From an uncultured Alphaproteobacteria bacterium (lineage in GTDB: Bacteria > Pseudomonadota > Alphaproteobacteria > HIMB59 > GCA-002718135), in assembly GCA_902621855.1 (NCBI GenBank), contig CACNNQ010000001.1:372001-436000 (forward strand): DNA of 64,000 nt, in the 5' to 3' direction. Shown in pieces: positions 26,465 through 36,582 of the stretch (the first letter of the stretch is position 1; each line of letters starts with the position of its first letter). A model generated the notes under the pieces. That model did not search any database. It had not been told where the DNA came from and was given only the letters and a program-made list of their open reading frames with translations. The position numbers and the translations under genes are program-made.

Positions 26465-26884
26465 ATGCAAAATAAGAATATTTATATAGCCTCAGATCAT
26501 GCTGGATTTGACCTCAAAACCAAATTGTTAAAGAATTTTCCAAAAATTAAAGATTTAGGAACAAAGACAGATGAAAGTGTTGACTATCCTGATTTTGCAC
26601 ACAAATTAACTAAAGAAGTTCTTAAGAATAAGAAAAACGTTGGTATTCTAATTTGTGGGACTGGTGTTGGAATGAGTATTGCAGCTAATAGAAAAAAAGG
26701 AATTAGAGCTGGTCTTGCTAATAATTCAAAAATAGCAAGATTGATAAGAAAACACAATGATGCTAATGTACTTGTTTTACCAGGTAGGTTTATAAATACT
26801 AGCGAGGCAAAAAAAAGTGTTCAGGCTTTTCTTTCTACAAAGTTTGAGTCAGGACGACATAAAAGAAGGGTTAAAAAACTATGA
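26465..26884 (+). CDS. rpiB: Ribose-5-phosphate isomerase B
   Basis: Interconverts ribose-5-phosphate and ribulose-5-phosphate. The 139 residues carry [14 protein letters not shown] with Asp and His at the phosphate site, [11 protein letters not shown], and the catalytic-Cys loop [32 protein letters not shown] closes the core. It is the first gene of a long run and overlaps glyA by four bases (ATGA). rpiB-glyA-nrdR-rib is a frequent alphaproteobacterial order. Confidence 0.96.
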   Translation: MQNKNIYIASDHAGFDLKTKLLKNFPKIKDLGTKTDESVDYPDFAHKLTKEVLKNKKNVGILICGTGVGMSIAANRKKGIRAGLANNSKIARLIRKHNDANVLVLPGRFINTSEAKKSVQAFLSTKFESGRHKRRVKKL

Positions 26885-28170
26885 TATCAGATTTATTTAC
26901 TAAAGGAATTAAAGAAGCAGACCCAGAGGTTTATGGAACATTAAGCCGTGAACTTGAAAGACAACAAAACCAAATAGAGTTGATAGCATCTGAAAATATT
27001 GCTTCAAGATCAATTTTAAATGCTCAAGGTTCTGTTATGACCAATAAATATGCAGAAGGGTATCCTGGTAAACGATATTATGGAGGATGTGAATTCGTAG
27101 ATCAAGCTGAAGAGATTGCTTTAGAAAGAGTTAAAAAACTTTTTAATTGTAAATTTGCAAATCTGCAACCGCATAGTGGAGCACAGGCAAACCAAGCAGT
27201 TTTTCTAGCTTTACTTCAACCACATGATACTATTTTAGGTATGTCTCTTGCATCAGGTGGTCACCTAACTCATGGAGCAAAACCTAATCTATCTGGTAAA
27301 TGGTTTAATGCTGTTCAATACGGTGTAAAAAAAGATGGTAATGATAAAGATTTAATTGATTATGATGAAGTTGAAGCTTTAGCTTTAGAGCATAAACCAA
27401 AAATGATAATAGCGGGAGCTTCCGCTTATCCTAGATCAATAGATTGGAAAAAATTTAGAGAAATAGCTGATAAAGTAGGAGCATATTTTTTAGTTGATAT
27501 GGCTCACTATTCAGGCTTGGTGGCTGGTAAACAATATCCAAATCCGATTGAGCATGCACATGTAGTAACTTCAACAACTCACAAAACTTTAAGAGGTGCA
27601 AGAAGTGCAATGATTTTAACTAATAATGAAGATTTATACAAAAAAATTAATTCTGCTGTTTTCCCTGGATTACAAGGTGGTCCATTAATGCATGTAATTG
27701 CGGCTAGAGCCGTTTGCTTTGGTGAAGCGCTTAAACCTGAATTCGAAGAATATATTAAAAATGTAATTGCTAGTGCTAAAGTTATGGCAAAAACTTTAGT
27801 TGATAGAGGATTTAGAATTGTTACAGGAGGCACAGATACTCATATAGTTTGGTTAGACTTGACACCAAAAGGTTTAACTGGCGATAAAGCTGAAAAAATT
27901 TTAGAAGAAGTTGGATTGGCATGTAATAAAAATGCAATTCCTTATGACCCTAATCCACCAAAAATAACTAGTGGACTTAGATTTGGAACTGCTGCTGCTA
28001 CGACCAGAGGTTTTAATCAGAAAGACTTTGAACAGGTTGGAAATATGATTGCTGATATTTTGGACAGTCTTTTACTTGAAGAAAATGAAAGAAGTGAAGT
28101 TTTTAATAAAACAAGAAAAGATGTAATTGAACTTTGCAAAAAATATCCAATTTATACTGAGGCATTTTAA
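26881..28170 (+). CDS. glyA: Serine hydroxymethyltransferase
   Basis: PLP enzyme that interconverts serine and glycine and supplies methylene-tetrahydrofolate. The 429 residues include [29 protein letters not shown], and the PLP-lysine motif [30 protein letters not shown] and [16 protein letters not shown] are also present. It is complete and highly conserved. No glycine riboswitch is visible upstream. It abuts nrdR directly (stop 28168-28170, ATG 28171). Confidence 0.98.
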   Translation: MISDLFTKGIKEADPEVYGTLSRELERQQNQIELIASENIASRSILNAQGSVMTNKYAEGYPGKRYYGGCEFVDQAEEIALERVKKLFNCKFANLQPHSGAQANQAVFLALLQPHDTILGMSLASGGHLTHGAKPNLSGKWFNAVQYGVKKDGNDKDLIDYDEVEALALEHKPKMIIAGASAYPRSIDWKKFREIADKVGAYFLVDMAHYSGLVAGKQYPNPIEHAHVVTSTTHKTLRGARSAMILTNNEDLYKKINSAVFPGLQGGPLMHVIAARAVCFGEALKPEFEEYIKNVIASAKVMAKTLVDRGFRIVTGGTDTHIVWLDLTPKGLTGDKAEKILEEVGLACNKNAIPYDPNPPKITSGLRFGTAAATTRGFNQKDFEQVGNMIADILDSLLLEENERSEVFNKTRKDVIELCKKYPIYTEAF

Positions 28171-28623
28171 ATGAGATGCCCCTTCTGTAGTAATGAAGAT
28201 ACACAAGTAAAAGACTCAAGACCTACAGAAGATAATACAGCTATAAGAAGAAGAAGAGTTTGCGATGCATGTGGCTCTAGATTTACAACTTTTGAAAGAA
28301 TTCAACTTAGAGATTTGGTCGTAATGAAAAGTAACGGTCAAAAAGAAAATTTTGATAGAGATAAAATGTACAGATCTCTTTCTTTAGCTTTAAGAAAAAG
28401 AAATGTTGATAATGAAAAAATTGAAAAAATTGTAAATGCTATTGTAAGAAAATTAGAAAACTCAGGTGAAACTGATATAAAATCTAATATTATCGGTCAG
28501 TACATCATGGAAGCTTTAATGCATTTAGATCAGGTAGCATATGTCAGATTTGCTTCTGTTTACAAAAATTTTAGAGAAGCAAAAGATTTTGAAGATTTCT
28601 TAGGTAATTTAGAAGATAAATAA
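28171..28623 (+). CDS. nrdR: Transcriptional repressor NrdR
   Basis: Repressor of ribonucleotide reductase genes that senses ATP/dATP. The zinc ribbon has Cys3, Cys6, Cys31 and Cys34 in MRCPFCSN and [11 protein letters not shown]. The ATP-cone follows from about residue 48 ([20 protein letters not shown]). The 150 residues match the family. It lies between glyA and ribD without gaps of more than a few bases, the standard alphaproteobacterial position. No NrdR-box-bearing nrd gene is in the window. Confidence 0.97.
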   Translation: MRCPFCSNEDTQVKDSRPTEDNTAIRRRRVCDACGSRFTTFERIQLRDLVVMKSNGQKENFDRDKMYRSLSLALRKRNVDNEKIEKIVNAIVRKLENSGETDIKSNIIGQYIMEALMHLDQVAYVRFASVYKNFREAKDFEDFLGNLEDK

Positions 28624-28629
28624 TTTTAA

Positions 28630-29712
28630 GTGTCTCAACAAAATGTAAAAATGATTAATTTAGCTCATGATATTGCTAAAAAAAAATTTGGAAAAACTTT
28701 CCCCAATCCTACAGTGGGCTGTGTAATTGCAAAAAATTCAAAAATTATTTCTAAAGCTGTAACGAATAAATCTGGAAGGCCTCATGCCGAAGAAATAGCT
28801 CTAGCTAAAGCTGGTCATAAAGCTAAAGGAGCTTCAATGTATGTTACTTTAGAGCCATGTTTTCATAGTTCAAAGGATGGATCATGCACCGATCAAATAT
28901 TAAGATCAGGAATTAAAGAAATATTTATATCTGCGGCAGATCCAGATGTTAGAACTAATTACAAAAGTATTAAAAAGTTAAAAAAAAATAATGTAATTGT
29001 AAATGTAGGTTTAGAAAAGAATAGAACATACAACTTAAATAAATTTTTTTTTAAAAGTGTTTTGAAGAAAAAACCATTTACAAAAGTAAAAATCGCAACC
29101 TCTGCAGATGAAAAAATTGCATGGCATGATTATACAAGTAAATGGATATCTAATAAATTAAGCAGAGAATATGCTCATAATTTGAGGTCAATGAGTCAAG
29201 CTATTTTAACTACTTCAAAAACTGTAATTAAAGATGATCCGAGATTAACTATAAGATTAAAAAAAAATTTAGAGCAACATATTCCAATTATAATAATTGA
29301 TAATAAACTTAAAATTCCAATTAAATCAAAAATCTTAAAAGATATATCAAAAAAAAGAGTAATTATCTTTACTTCTAAAAAGAATAAAAAATCTGAAAAT
29401 TTAATTAAATTAGGATGTGAAATTATTTTTTGTAAATTAAATAAAAATGGAAAACCAAACTTAAAAAATATTTTTAGCAAGATGTACTCACTAAAAATAT
29501 CTGATATATTAGTTGAAGCAGGAGGTATTTTATTTACAGAACTGTTAAATAATAATTTAGTCGATGAGATTCATTTGTTTAAATCCAAAATAATTATAGG
29601 AAAACATGGAAAACCAGCAATTATTGGAAAAAAATTTAATCAGTTAAATTTAAATTTAAATGAAATAAAAAAATTCAAAGATGACGTGTACACAAAATAT
29701 GAGGTGAATTAA
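28630..29712 (+). CDS. ribD: Bifunctional riboflavin biosynthesis deaminase/reductase RibD
   Basis: Deaminates and then reduces the pyrimidine intermediate of riboflavin synthesis. The deaminase half has zinc ligands His52 and catalytic Glu54 in RPHAEEIALAK and Cys77 and Cys86 in LEPCFHSSKDGSCTDQ. The reductase half begins near residue 145 (FTKVKIATSADEKIAW) and contains ILVEAGGILFTELL. The spacing between the two cysteines is one residue longer than in many homologues. The start is a GTG at 28630. It overlaps the next gene by one base. Confidence 0.94.
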   Translation: MSQQNVKMINLAHDIAKKKFGKTFPNPTVGCVIAKNSKIISKAVTNKSGRPHAEEIALAKAGHKAKGASMYVTLEPCFHSSKDGSCTDQILRSGIKEIFISAADPDVRTNYKSIKKLKKNNVIVNVGLEKNRTYNLNKFFFKSVLKKKPFTKVKIATSADEKIAWHDYTSKWISNKLSREYAHNLRSMSQAILTTSKTVIKDDPRLTIRLKKNLEQHIPIIIIDNKLKIPIKSKILKDISKKRVIIFTSKKNKKSENLIKLGCEIIFCKLNKNGKPNLKNIFSKMYSLKISDILVEAGGILFTELLNNNLVDEIHLFKSKIIIGKHGKPAIIGKKFNQLNLNLNEIKKFKDDVYTKYEVN

Positions 29713-30302
29713 TGTTTACAGGTATTATTCAAGATTTAGGAACAATTAAAAACAAAGAAGAGGGACTATATCAAATATCTACAAATCTTGATTTGAGTCA
29801 GTGTAAGGAAGGTTCTTCAATTTCTTGTAATGGAGTCTGTTTAACTGCAAAAAATATAACTCAAAAAGATAACAAATCATTCATCTTTGAAGTGAATATA
29901 GGAGAAGAAACTTTGGAAAGAACGAATCTTGCTAATTATATAGCAAATAATGAAAAAATTAATTTGGAAAAATCACTTCAAATTGGTGATGAAATTAGTG
30001 GTCACTTTGTGTACGGACATGTTGATATTACAACTAAAGTTAATAAAATAATAGAGCTTGAAAATAGTTGGGAATATCATTTTGAAAAAAATTTTAACAA
30101 AAATAATAAATTTATTGTAGAAAAAGGATCGATTTCAATAAATGGTATTTCGTTAACAGTAGCAAGAGTAGAAGATAACACTTTTAAGATATCAGTAATA
30201 GATCACACATTTAATCATACTAATTTAAAATTTTTAAATAAAAGTGATCAAGTAAATGTGGAATTTGACTATCTTGCCCGATTTATTTTTAACAATGAAT
30301 AA
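29712..30302 (+). CDS. ribE: Riboflavin synthase alpha chain
   Basis: Dismutates 6,7-dimethyl-8-ribityllumazine to riboflavin. Two lumazine-binding repeats are visible: MFTGIIQDLGTI with SCNGVCLTAKNI, and the second with GHFVYGHVDITTKV and SINGISLTVARVEDN. The 196 residues are typical. The gene is called ribE in many Gram-negatives and ribC in others. Its end overlaps the ribB start by eight bases. Confidence 0.96.
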   Translation: MFTGIIQDLGTIKNKEEGLYQISTNLDLSQCKEGSSISCNGVCLTAKNITQKDNKSFIFEVNIGEETLERTNLANYIANNEKINLEKSLQIGDEISGHFVYGHVDITTKVNKIIELENSWEYHFEKNFNKNNKFIVEKGSISINGISLTVARVEDNTFKISVIDHTFNHTNLKFLNKSDQVNVEFDYLARFIFNNE

Positions 30303-31398
30303 AGATAATATTGAAGAAAATTTATCTTCTATTGAAGAAATCATAGAAGACGCAAGAAATGGAAAAATGTATATTCTTGTTGATGATCCCGATAGAGAAA
30401 ACGAGGGAGATCTAATTATTCCTGCTCAATTTGCTAACTCTCAAGCTATTAATTTTATGGCAAAACATGGAAGAGGATTAATCTGTTTGGCTTTGACTAA
30501 GGAAAGAATTGAAGAATTGGAACTTCCCTTAATGAATCCAAATAATTTAAAAAATGATCTAACTGCATTTACCGTTTCTATTGAGGCTAAAGAAGGAGTA
30601 ACTACTGGAATATCTGCAGCTGATAGAGCTCATACCATTTCAGTAGCTGTTAACAATAATAGAAATAAGAACGATCTTGTATATCCTGGACACGTTTTTC
30701 CTCTTATGGCTTGGGATGGAGGAGTATTAGTGCGAGCTGGTCATACAGAAGCAGCAGTTGATATTTCAAAACTAGCAGATCTAAATCCTTCTGGCGTTAT
30801 TTGTGAAATAATGAGTGAAGATGGATCTATGGCGAGATTGCCAGAAATTATTAAGTTTGCAAAAATACATAATATAAAAGTTGGAACAGTAAGTGAGTTA
30901 ATCAAATTTCGACTTAAAAAAACTAAAATTGTCGAGCAAATTTCTGAAAGACCATTCGAAAGTGAGATGGGTTCTCAGTTTACCTTAAAAGTTTTTCAAA
31001 ATACAATTTCAGGTGAAAAACATTACGCTCTTGTAAAAAATCTTAATATTAATAAGCAAGCTGTTTGTGTTAGGATGCATAGATTAAATGTAACTAAGGA
31101 TATATTTGAAGAAAAAAATATTTTTGGAAGCGAAATAAAATCTGCCTTTCAACTAATTGAAGAGAATGGATCTGGTGCTATAGTATTGATAAATAGTGAT
31201 ATGTCTCCTAATATTCTGAAAACATTTAATAAAAGAAAAAGGTCTAAAAATAAATTAGAACTTAGAGAATATGGCGTAGGAGCTCAAATTTTATCATTAC
31301 TTCAAATAAATAAAATTATATTATTAACAAATACCAAGAAAAGAATTATTGCCTTGGACGGATTTAATATTGAAATTGTCGATCAAAAAAAAATATGA
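30295..31398 (+). CDS. ribB: 3,4-dihydroxy-2-butanone-4-phosphate synthase fused to a degenerate GTP cyclohydrolase II domain
   Basis: The N-terminal ~200 residues make the four-carbon riboflavin precursor from ribulose-5-phosphate: LVDDPDRENEGDLIIPAQF, TGISAADRAHT, RAGHTEAAVDI and CEIMSEDGSMAR. The C-terminal ~165 residues look like RibA (EYGVGAQIL is recognisable). The zinc-cysteine cluster expected near DIFGSxRCDC is replaced by DIFEEKNIFGSEIKSAF with no cysteines, so this half is probably not a cyclohydrolase. I chose the ATG at 30295; a frame extension to 30256 lies inside ribE. Confidence 0.94.
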   Translation: MNKDNIEENLSSIEEIIEDARNGKMYILVDDPDRENEGDLIIPAQFANSQAINFMAKHGRGLICLALTKERIEELELPLMNPNNLKNDLTAFTVSIEAKEGVTTGISAADRAHTISVAVNNNRNKNDLVYPGHVFPLMAWDGGVLVRAGHTEAAVDISKLADLNPSGVICEIMSEDGSMARLPEIIKFAKIHNIKVGTVSELIKFRLKKTKIVEQISERPFESEMGSQFTLKVFQNTISGEKHYALVKNLNINKQAVCVRMHRLNVTKDIFEEKNIFGSEIKSAFQLIEENGSGAIVLINSDMSPNILKTFNKRKRSKNKLELREYGVGAQILSLLQINKIILLTNTKKRIIALDGFNIEIVDQKKI

Positions 31399-31796
31399 AA
31401 AAGAAAATTCTAATTGTTTCAGCAAATTATTATAAAGAAATTTCAGATAATTTAGAGTTAGGAGCTACTACTACTCTTAAGGAACATGATTATCAGTATG
31501 ATGTTATTAATGCACCAGGATGTTTTGAAATTCCGTATTTCATAAAAAAAAATATTGATAACTACAAAGGATTTATTACTTTAGGATGTATTATTAAAGG
31601 TGACACTTATCATTTTGAATTAATTGCAAATGAAACTTCTAGAAAAATTATGGATCTTTCAATTGAATATAATGTTCCTATTGGGTTTGGCATCCTAACT
31701 TGTTACGATTTAGAGCAAGCATTTATAAGAAGTGATATTAGTCAAAAAAACAAAGGTAAAGAAGCAGCATTAGCCTGTGTTGAGTTAATGAAATAA
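31395..31796 (+). CDS. ribH: 6,7-dimethyl-8-ribityllumazine synthase
   Basis: Forms the lumazine precursor from the RibB and RibD products. The 133 residues include NAPGCFEIPYFIKK, the active-site stretch TLGCIIKGDTYHFELIANET, and VPIGFGILTCYDLEQA. It is slightly shorter than many homologues because the N-terminus and C-terminus are trimmed. It overlaps ribB by four bases and is followed one base later by nusB. Confidence 0.95.
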   Translation: MKKKILIVSANYYKEISDNLELGATTTLKEHDYQYDVINAPGCFEIPYFIKKNIDNYKGFITLGCIIKGDTYHFELIANETSRKIMDLSIEYNVPIGFGILTCYDLEQAFIRSDISQKNKGKEAALACVELMK

Positions 31797-31797
31797 A

Positions 31798-32268
31798 ATG
31801 CAAAATTATACCAAGTCACAAACAAGACTTGCATTTGTTCAATATATTTTTCAGAGTGAATTTTTTAGTTCTGATAATTCAGAACATATTGAAGATTTTC
31901 AAAAACATTTTTATGATACCAATATTGCTATTATTGATGAGAAAAGAGAGATTAAGCTAAAATTTAATAAAAATTTTTTAAATAAACTTTTTTATAGTTT
32001 TCAAGAAAACATTGATAAAAAAAATATTGTTGAAGATTTAAATAAATTTATTGAAATCAACAGAAAATTTGAAAAATGGGATAATATTTTAAAATCATTA
32101 ATATTTGCAATTATAACAGAATTAACAATTACTGATAAAAATAAAATTAAAATTGTTCTTAATGATTACTTAAATATTAGTAAAAGTCTTGTTTCACAAA
32201 AAGAAACTAAGTTAATTAATGCTATAATACAAAAATATATAGATAAATATGAAGTTAACAAAAAATAA
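31798..32268 (+). CDS. nusB: Transcription antitermination protein NusB
   Basis: Binds boxA RNA with S10 in rRNA antitermination. The 156 residues are diverged, but the opening KSQTRLAFVQYIFQSEF matches the NusB helix. The C-terminal part, ISKSLVSQKETKLINAIIQK, corresponds to the usual ELAKxFxxxxxxxFVNxVLD segment. The ribH-nusB-thiL order strongly supports the call. It overlaps thiL by 20 bases. Confidence 0.85.
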   Translation: MQNYTKSQTRLAFVQYIFQSEFFSSDNSEHIEDFQKHFYDTNIAIIDEKREIKLKFNKNFLNKLFYSFQENIDKKNIVEDLNKFIEINRKFEKWDNILKSLIFAIITELTITDKNKIKIVLNDYLNISKSLVSQKETKLINAIIQKYIDKYEVNKK

Positions 32269-33229
32269 TTTATCTGAAAAATTAATAATTAATAAATATT
32301 TTAAAAAATTAAATTTTAATAAAAAAGGTACTTTTAATTTTGAAAATGATGGAGCATATCTTGAATTAAATAATATTAATTATAAACTTTCAGTAACAAC
32401 TGATAATATTTCTGAAGATATTGATTTTTTTTCAAATGACGATCCTAAATCAATAGCTCAAAAAATTACCACAGTAAATCTATCAGATATTTTTGCTATG
32501 GGTTCCTCACCTCATTCATATATTTTGAATTTACTTATGCCAAATTATATTAATGAAAATTGGTTAAGTTCATTTTCAAATCAATTAAAAAAAATACAAC
32601 GTAAATACGGATTTTATCTTATGGGTGGGGATTTATCCAAATCAAATAAGCTAATAATTTCCTCAACTTTCTTTGGACACATAAATAAGAATTTAGATAT
32701 TTTTCAAAATAAATTTAATTTAAATGATGACATTTGGATAACTGGGAATATTGGTGACTCAAAAATTGGTTTGGAAGTTTTAAAAGGAAATATTTTACTT
32801 GAACCGCAAACTAGACAATATTTTATTAAAAAATATTTATACCCAAAGCCTTGCAAACTTGGACCGTTAATTGCAACTCATATCAATTCAATGAAAGATA
32901 TTTCTGATGGCCTAATTGGAGATTTATACGATATGCTAAGCAGTAAATTTGGTGCATTAATTAATGTAAAGAATATTCCATTAAGTGTGAATACAAAAAA
33001 AATACTTAATACTAGAAATGATTTTAAAATAGAAGACCTCTTAAATGCAGGTGACGATTATGGATTGATAATTATCTCTAATCAAAAAAATAGAAAGAAA
33101 ATTTTAAGTACAGCATATAAAAATAACATCAAAATTTCTCATATTGGAAAAATTATTAGTGAAAAAGGAATTCATTTCGATTCACATTTAGATATGAAGA
33201 ACATAAAGAAATTTGATCATTTCTCCTAA
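32249..33229 (+). CDS. thiL: Thiamine-monophosphate kinase
   Basis: Phosphorylates thiamine monophosphate to the coenzyme TPP. The 326 residues contain the metal/ATP-binding segments: DGAYLELNNINYKLSVTTDN, TVNLSDIFAMGSSPHSYIL, YLMGGDLSKSNKLIIS and MKDISDGLIGDLYDML, then NAGDDYGLII. It follows nusB, the common position. The window also has TPP-regulated thiamine import genes at 50-52.6 kb, so both uptake and a late biosynthetic step are encoded. Confidence 0.94.
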   Translation: MKLTKNNLSEKLIINKYFKKLNFNKKGTFNFENDGAYLELNNINYKLSVTTDNISEDIDFFSNDDPKSIAQKITTVNLSDIFAMGSSPHSYILNLLMPNYINENWLSSFSNQLKKIQRKYGFYLMGGDLSKSNKLIISSTFFGHINKNLDIFQNKFNLNDDIWITGNIGDSKIGLEVLKGNILLEPQTRQYFIKKYLYPKPCKLGPLIATHINSMKDISDGLIGDLYDMLSSKFGALINVKNIPLSVNTKKILNTRNDFKIEDLLNAGDDYGLIIISNQKNRKKILSTAYKNNIKISHIGKIISEKGIHFDSHLDMKNIKKFDHFS

Positions 33230-33233
33230 AAAC

Positions 33234-33262
33234 TTGATTTTTACTATAGTTTCTGACATATC
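33234..33262 (+). promoter_or_regulatory. Possible hppA promoter
   Basis: TTGATT at 33234-33239, a 17-base spacer, and CATATC at 33257-33262 preceded by TGA (an extended -10 pattern) would start RNA about 17 bases before the hppA ATG. An AAGGAG ribosome binding site follows. The -10 match is poor, so this is tentative. Confidence 0.4.
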
Positions 33263-33285
33263 ACCAAAATTTTAAGGAGTTTTGA

Positions 33286-35391
33286 ATGACAACACTGCAA
33301 ATATTAATTGTTTTATGCGGTCTAGCAGCCGTACTTTATGGTCTAGTAACATCTAGACAAATTTTATCACTCGGCTCTGGAAACGATAAAATGCAAGAAA
33401 TTGCTGGGGCAATTCAAGAAGGTGCTAGAGCTTATTTAAATAGACAGTATATGACTATTGCTATTGTAGGTGTTGTTATTTTTGCACTCATATGGTTTAT
33501 TTTCGATTTAGCATCAGGTATCGGTTTTTTAATAGGTGCATTTTTTTCAGGTGCTGCTGGTTATGTAGGCATGAATATATCAGTTAGATCAAATGTAAGA
33601 ACAACACATGCTGCTAGCAACAGTTTAGCAGATGGCCTTTCAGTTTCTTTCAAAGCGGGTGCAGTAACTGGAATGCTTGTTGCTGGATTCGCACTTCTTT
33701 CAATTGCAGTTTTTTATTTTCTTTTGCATAACTCTGGTTCATTTCCAGGAAGAGAAATAGTAGCACCTTTAGTATCTTTAGGATTTGGCGCATCACTAAT
33801 TTCTATATTTGCAAGACTTGGCGGAGGTATATTTACAAAGGGTGCTGATGTAGGAGCTGATCTAGTTGGTAAAGTAGAAGCTGGTATTCCTGAGGATGAT
33901 CCTAGAAATCCTGCGGTTATTGCGGATAATGTTGGAGATAATGTTGGAGATTGCGCAGGTATGGCTGCAGATCTTTTTGAAACATATGTTGTTACAGTGG
34001 TAGCAACAATGGTTTTAGCCTCAATCTTTTTTTTAGACAATTCTTATACAATGATGATATTTCCTCTAGCTATCGCTGGAGTTTGTGCACTTACAAGTAT
34101 TATTGGAACTTATTTTGTAAGGTTAGGTAAAAATAATAATATTATGGCTGCGTTATATAAAGGTTTCGCAGTCTCAGCAATTTTATCTGCGATTTTACTT
34201 TATTTTGTAACTGATTATATCGTTGGACTGAATAATGTCTTAGTTGTTGAAGGAACTTCAACTCAATTTACAGGAATGTCATTATTTATCTGCGGTTTAC
34301 TAGGACTAATTATCACTGGTTTGATAATTTGGGTAACTGAGTATTATACTGGAACAAATTATAGACCTGTTCAGAGTATTGCACAATCATCAACAACTGG
34401 CCATGGAACAAATGTGATACAAGGTCTTGCTATTAGTTTAGAAGCAACAGCACTACCAGCATTAATTATCGTTGCCGGTATAATATCGACTTATTCTTTA
34501 GCTGGTTTATTTGGTATAGCTATTGCCGTTACCACCATGTTAGCATTAGCAGGAATGGTAGTTGCATTAGATGCTTACGGACCTGTAACTGATAATGCTG
34601 GTGGTATTGCAGAAATGTCTAATTTGGATGAAAACGTAAGAAAAACTACTGATGCTCTTGATGCGGTAGGCAATACAACAAAAGCTGTAACCAAAGGTTA
34701 TGCTATAGGTTCTGCCGGACTTGGTGCATTAGTTTTATTTGCAGCCTATACAGAAGATTTAGAACATTTTGCAAAAGACTCAGAAAGTCCATTATATGGG
34801 ATTGAAGTTTCTTTTGATTTATCTAACCCGTATGTAGTTGTAGGCTTACTCCTTGGAGGCTTACTCCCCTTTTTATTTGGAGCATTGAGTATGACAGCAG
34901 TTGGTAGAGCGGCAGGTTCTGTTGTTTTAGAGGTTAGAAGACAATTTAAAGAAATACCAGGTATTATGGAAGGAAAAGGCAAACCAGAATATGGAACTTG
35001 TGTAGACATTCTAACAAAATCTGCAATTAAAGAAATGATTATTCCTTCGATGTTACCAGTTTTATCGCCTATAGTTGTTTACTTTGTGATTTTATTTATC
35101 GCTGGTCAATCAGCAGCTTTATCTTGTTTAGGAGCACTGTTACTTGGAGTTATCATAACTGGATTATTTGTTGCCATAAGCATGACAGCTGGAGGTGGTG
35201 CATGGGATAATGCAAAAAAATTTATAGAAGATGGCAATCATGGTGGAAAAGGAAGTGAAGCTCATAAAGCTGCTGTTACAGGTGATACTGTTGGTGATCC
35301 ATATAAAGATACGGCTGGACCAGCTGTAAATCCAATGATTAAAATTACAAATATTGTTGCATTACTTCTGCTTGCAGCAATCTCTCTTTAG
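33286..35391 (+). CDS. hppA: Proton-pumping membrane pyrophosphatase, K+-independent type
   Basis: Integral membrane enzyme that hydrolyses pyrophosphate and exports protons. The 701 residues have about 16 membrane segments. The substrate site is readable in [20 protein letters not shown] and [20 protein letters not shown], with a second acidic site in [18 protein letters not shown]. Lys466 in [20 protein letters not shown] sits where K+-dependent enzymes have Ala, which predicts K+ independence. It has its own Shine-Dalgarno (AAGGAG) after a 56-base gap from thiL and probably its own promoter. bamE converges on it. Confidence 0.97.
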   Translation: MTTLQILIVLCGLAAVLYGLVTSRQILSLGSGNDKMQEIAGAIQEGARAYLNRQYMTIAIVGVVIFALIWFIFDLASGIGFLIGAFFSGAAGYVGMNISVRSNVRTTHAASNSLADGLSVSFKAGAVTGMLVAGFALLSIAVFYFLLHNSGSFPGREIVAPLVSLGFGASLISIFARLGGGIFTKGADVGADLVGKVEAGIPEDDPRNPAVIADNVGDNVGDCAGMAADLFETYVVTVVATMVLASIFFLDNSYTMMIFPLAIAGVCALTSIIGTYFVRLGKNNNIMAALYKGFAVSAILSAILLYFVTDYIVGLNNVLVVEGTSTQFTGMSLFICGLLGLIITGLIIWVTEYYTGTNYRPVQSIAQSSTTGHGTNVIQGLAISLEATALPALIIVAGIISTYSLAGLFGIAIAVTTMLALAGMVVALDAYGPVTDNAGGIAEMSNLDENVRKTTDALDAVGNTTKAVTKGYAIGSAGLGALVLFAAYTEDLEHFAKDSESPLYGIEVSFDLSNPYVVVGLLLGGLLPFLFGALSMTAVGRAAGSVVLEVRRQFKEIPGIMEGKGKPEYGTCVDILTKSAIKEMIIPSMLPVLSPIVVYFVILFIAGQSAALSCLGALLLGVIITGLFVAISMTAGGGAWDNAKKFIEDGNHGGKGSEAHKAAVTGDTVGDPYKDTAGPAVNPMIKITNIVALLLLAAISL

Positions 35392-35396
35392 ATTTT

Positions 35397-35825
35397 TTAA
35401 GGGGAGCTTGGAATTTCTTGTTGTGTTCCAACTCCCCCAAAAACTTTTTCAATTAAACCTCTGTTTATAACTTCATGGCCAGTTACTTCATCAATCATAT
35501 TTATTTCATTTAAATTGTCTAAATTATAAACTTTTGAGTTAATAATTTTATCCTGATTATCAAATTCAAAAACAAATATGTAATTATAATCATTTACTTT
35601 ATTAAATATTGAAGTTTTTTTTTCTTTTTTTGAATAGTATATAAATTTTTGATTAATAGGATCTATGTAACTTGGATTTCCAAGTGATTTGATTAAATTT
35701 TCTTTATTTTGATAATTTAGATTTTCTAAACTATCTTGACTTATTATTTTTCCAGAATATGTAGTTTTATTATTACAGCTATAAATTAAAAAAAATAATA
35801 ATACTAATATAATAATTCTATTCAC
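35397..35825 (-). CDS. bamE: Outer-membrane assembly lipoprotein BamE (SmpA/OmlA)
   Basis: Lipoprotein of the BAM complex that inserts beta-barrel proteins into the outer membrane. A lipoprotein signal ends LIYSCNN with Cys17. The SmpA/OmlA pattern follows: NKENLIKSLGNPSYIDPINQ with a following KFIYYSKK strand and FVFEFDNQDKIINSKVYNL. A tail with GGVGTQQEIPSSP ends the 142 residues, as in alphaproteobacterial BamE. The start is GTG at 35823-35825, only three bases from the divergent cytochrome chaperone gene. That head-to-head pair is typical of Alphaproteobacteria. Confidence 0.88.
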   Translation of the reverse strand: MNRIIILVLLFFLIYSCNNKTTYSGKIISQDSLENLNYQNKENLIKSLGNPSYIDPINQKFIYYSKKEKKTSIFNKVNDYNYIFVFEFDNQDKIINSKVYNLDNLNEINMIDEVTGHEVINRGLIEKVFGGVGTQQEIPSSP

Positions 35826-35828
35826 TAT

Positions 35829-36317
35829 ATGATATTACATTATTTCAAACAAAAAGAAAATACTGAGAAAAAATTAGCTTATAATTTATACAATAAAATT
35901 CTTTCTGATAGCAATTTGCTATTAAATCAAAATAATTTTTTTAAAGAAAAAAATTATAAAACTTCCTTTGAAATCGTTTCAATATTTATTATAGTAAATA
36001 TTAAGAGAAATATTCAATTTAAGAAATATAATTACAAACTAATAAATGAAGAGTTAATTAATATATTTACTCTAGATCTAGATGAATCTCTAAGAATTAA
36101 GGGAATAGGAGATATGTCCATTGGAAAATATGTTAAATCTTACATAAAAAAATTCTATTTCAGACTATCTCATTTCCCGAAGAATATAGATAACTTAAAT
36201 AAGGATGATTTTTGTCAATATCTAAATTATTTTGATTTTATAAAAGATAATAAAGAAATTGAGGCCTCAGAAAAATTTTTAAATATTTTTAACAATAATA
36301 TAGAAGCTGATAATTGA
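35829..36317 (+). CDS. Ubiquinol-cytochrome c chaperone family protein
   Basis: Homologue of the CBP3/UQCC1-type assembly factor for cytochrome bc1 complex. The clearest family segment is LDLDESLRIKGIGDMSIGKY near residue 80-100, followed by VKSYIKKFYFRL. The rest is diverged and rich in Lys and Asn. Identity is also supported by its place, divergent from bamE and upstream of rpmF-plsX. The YceD/DUF177 gene that often lies between this gene and rpmF is missing. The 162 residues are a little short for the family. Confidence 0.8.
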   Translation: MILHYFKQKENTEKKLAYNLYNKILSDSNLLLNQNNFFKEKNYKTSFEIVSIFIIVNIKRNIQFKKYNYKLINEELINIFTLDLDESLRIKGIGDMSIGKYVKSYIKKFYFRLSHFPKNIDNLNKDDFCQYLNYFDFIKDNKEIEASEKFLNIFNNNIEADN

Positions 36318-36384
36318 CGTTATTTATTGCTTTAAAGAATTAAATTTATCTTGCAAAAATTTTAAATTCTAATATGTGATCAAT

Positions 36385-36576
36385 ATGGCAGTACCAAAAA
36401 GAAAAACAAGCCCATCAAAAAGAAATATGAGAAGATCTCATAACTCTATAAAAGATATCAATATTATTATTGATAAAGAATCTGGAGAACCAAGAATTTC
36501 TCATAGGCTAGACAAATCCACAGGTGTTTACAAGGGTAGGCAAGTATTAAAAACAAAGTCTAAAGAAACAAATTAA
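36385..36576 (+). CDS. rpmF: 50S ribosomal protein L32
   Basis: Small ribosomal protein of 63 residues. [20 protein letters not shown] is the family N-terminus, followed by [19 protein letters not shown] chose the ATG at 36385, which gives the conserved MAVPKRK; a GTG three codons upstream is not needed. It is six bases upstream of plsX, the usual rpmF-plsX pairing. Confidence 0.97.
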   Translation: MAVPKRKTSPSKRNMRRSHNSIKDINIIIDKESGEPRISHRLDKSTGVYKGRQVLKTKSKETN

Positions 36577-36582
36577 TTATAG

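Noticed and set aside
30256-30294. Longer start for ribB
   Set aside because: It lies inside the ribE coding end and adds residues not found in the family; the ATG at 30295 overlaps ribE by eight bases, like other joints in this operon.
33714-34040. Minus-strand open frame within hppA
   Set aside because: It is the antisense reading of highly conserved pyrophosphatase motifs; Ser/Pro/Ala-rich composition is typical of such shadows.
35392-35402. Terminator after hppA
   Set aside because: A short T-run is followed by AAGGGGAG but no matching stem is present; the stretch belongs to the end of the convergent bamE gene.
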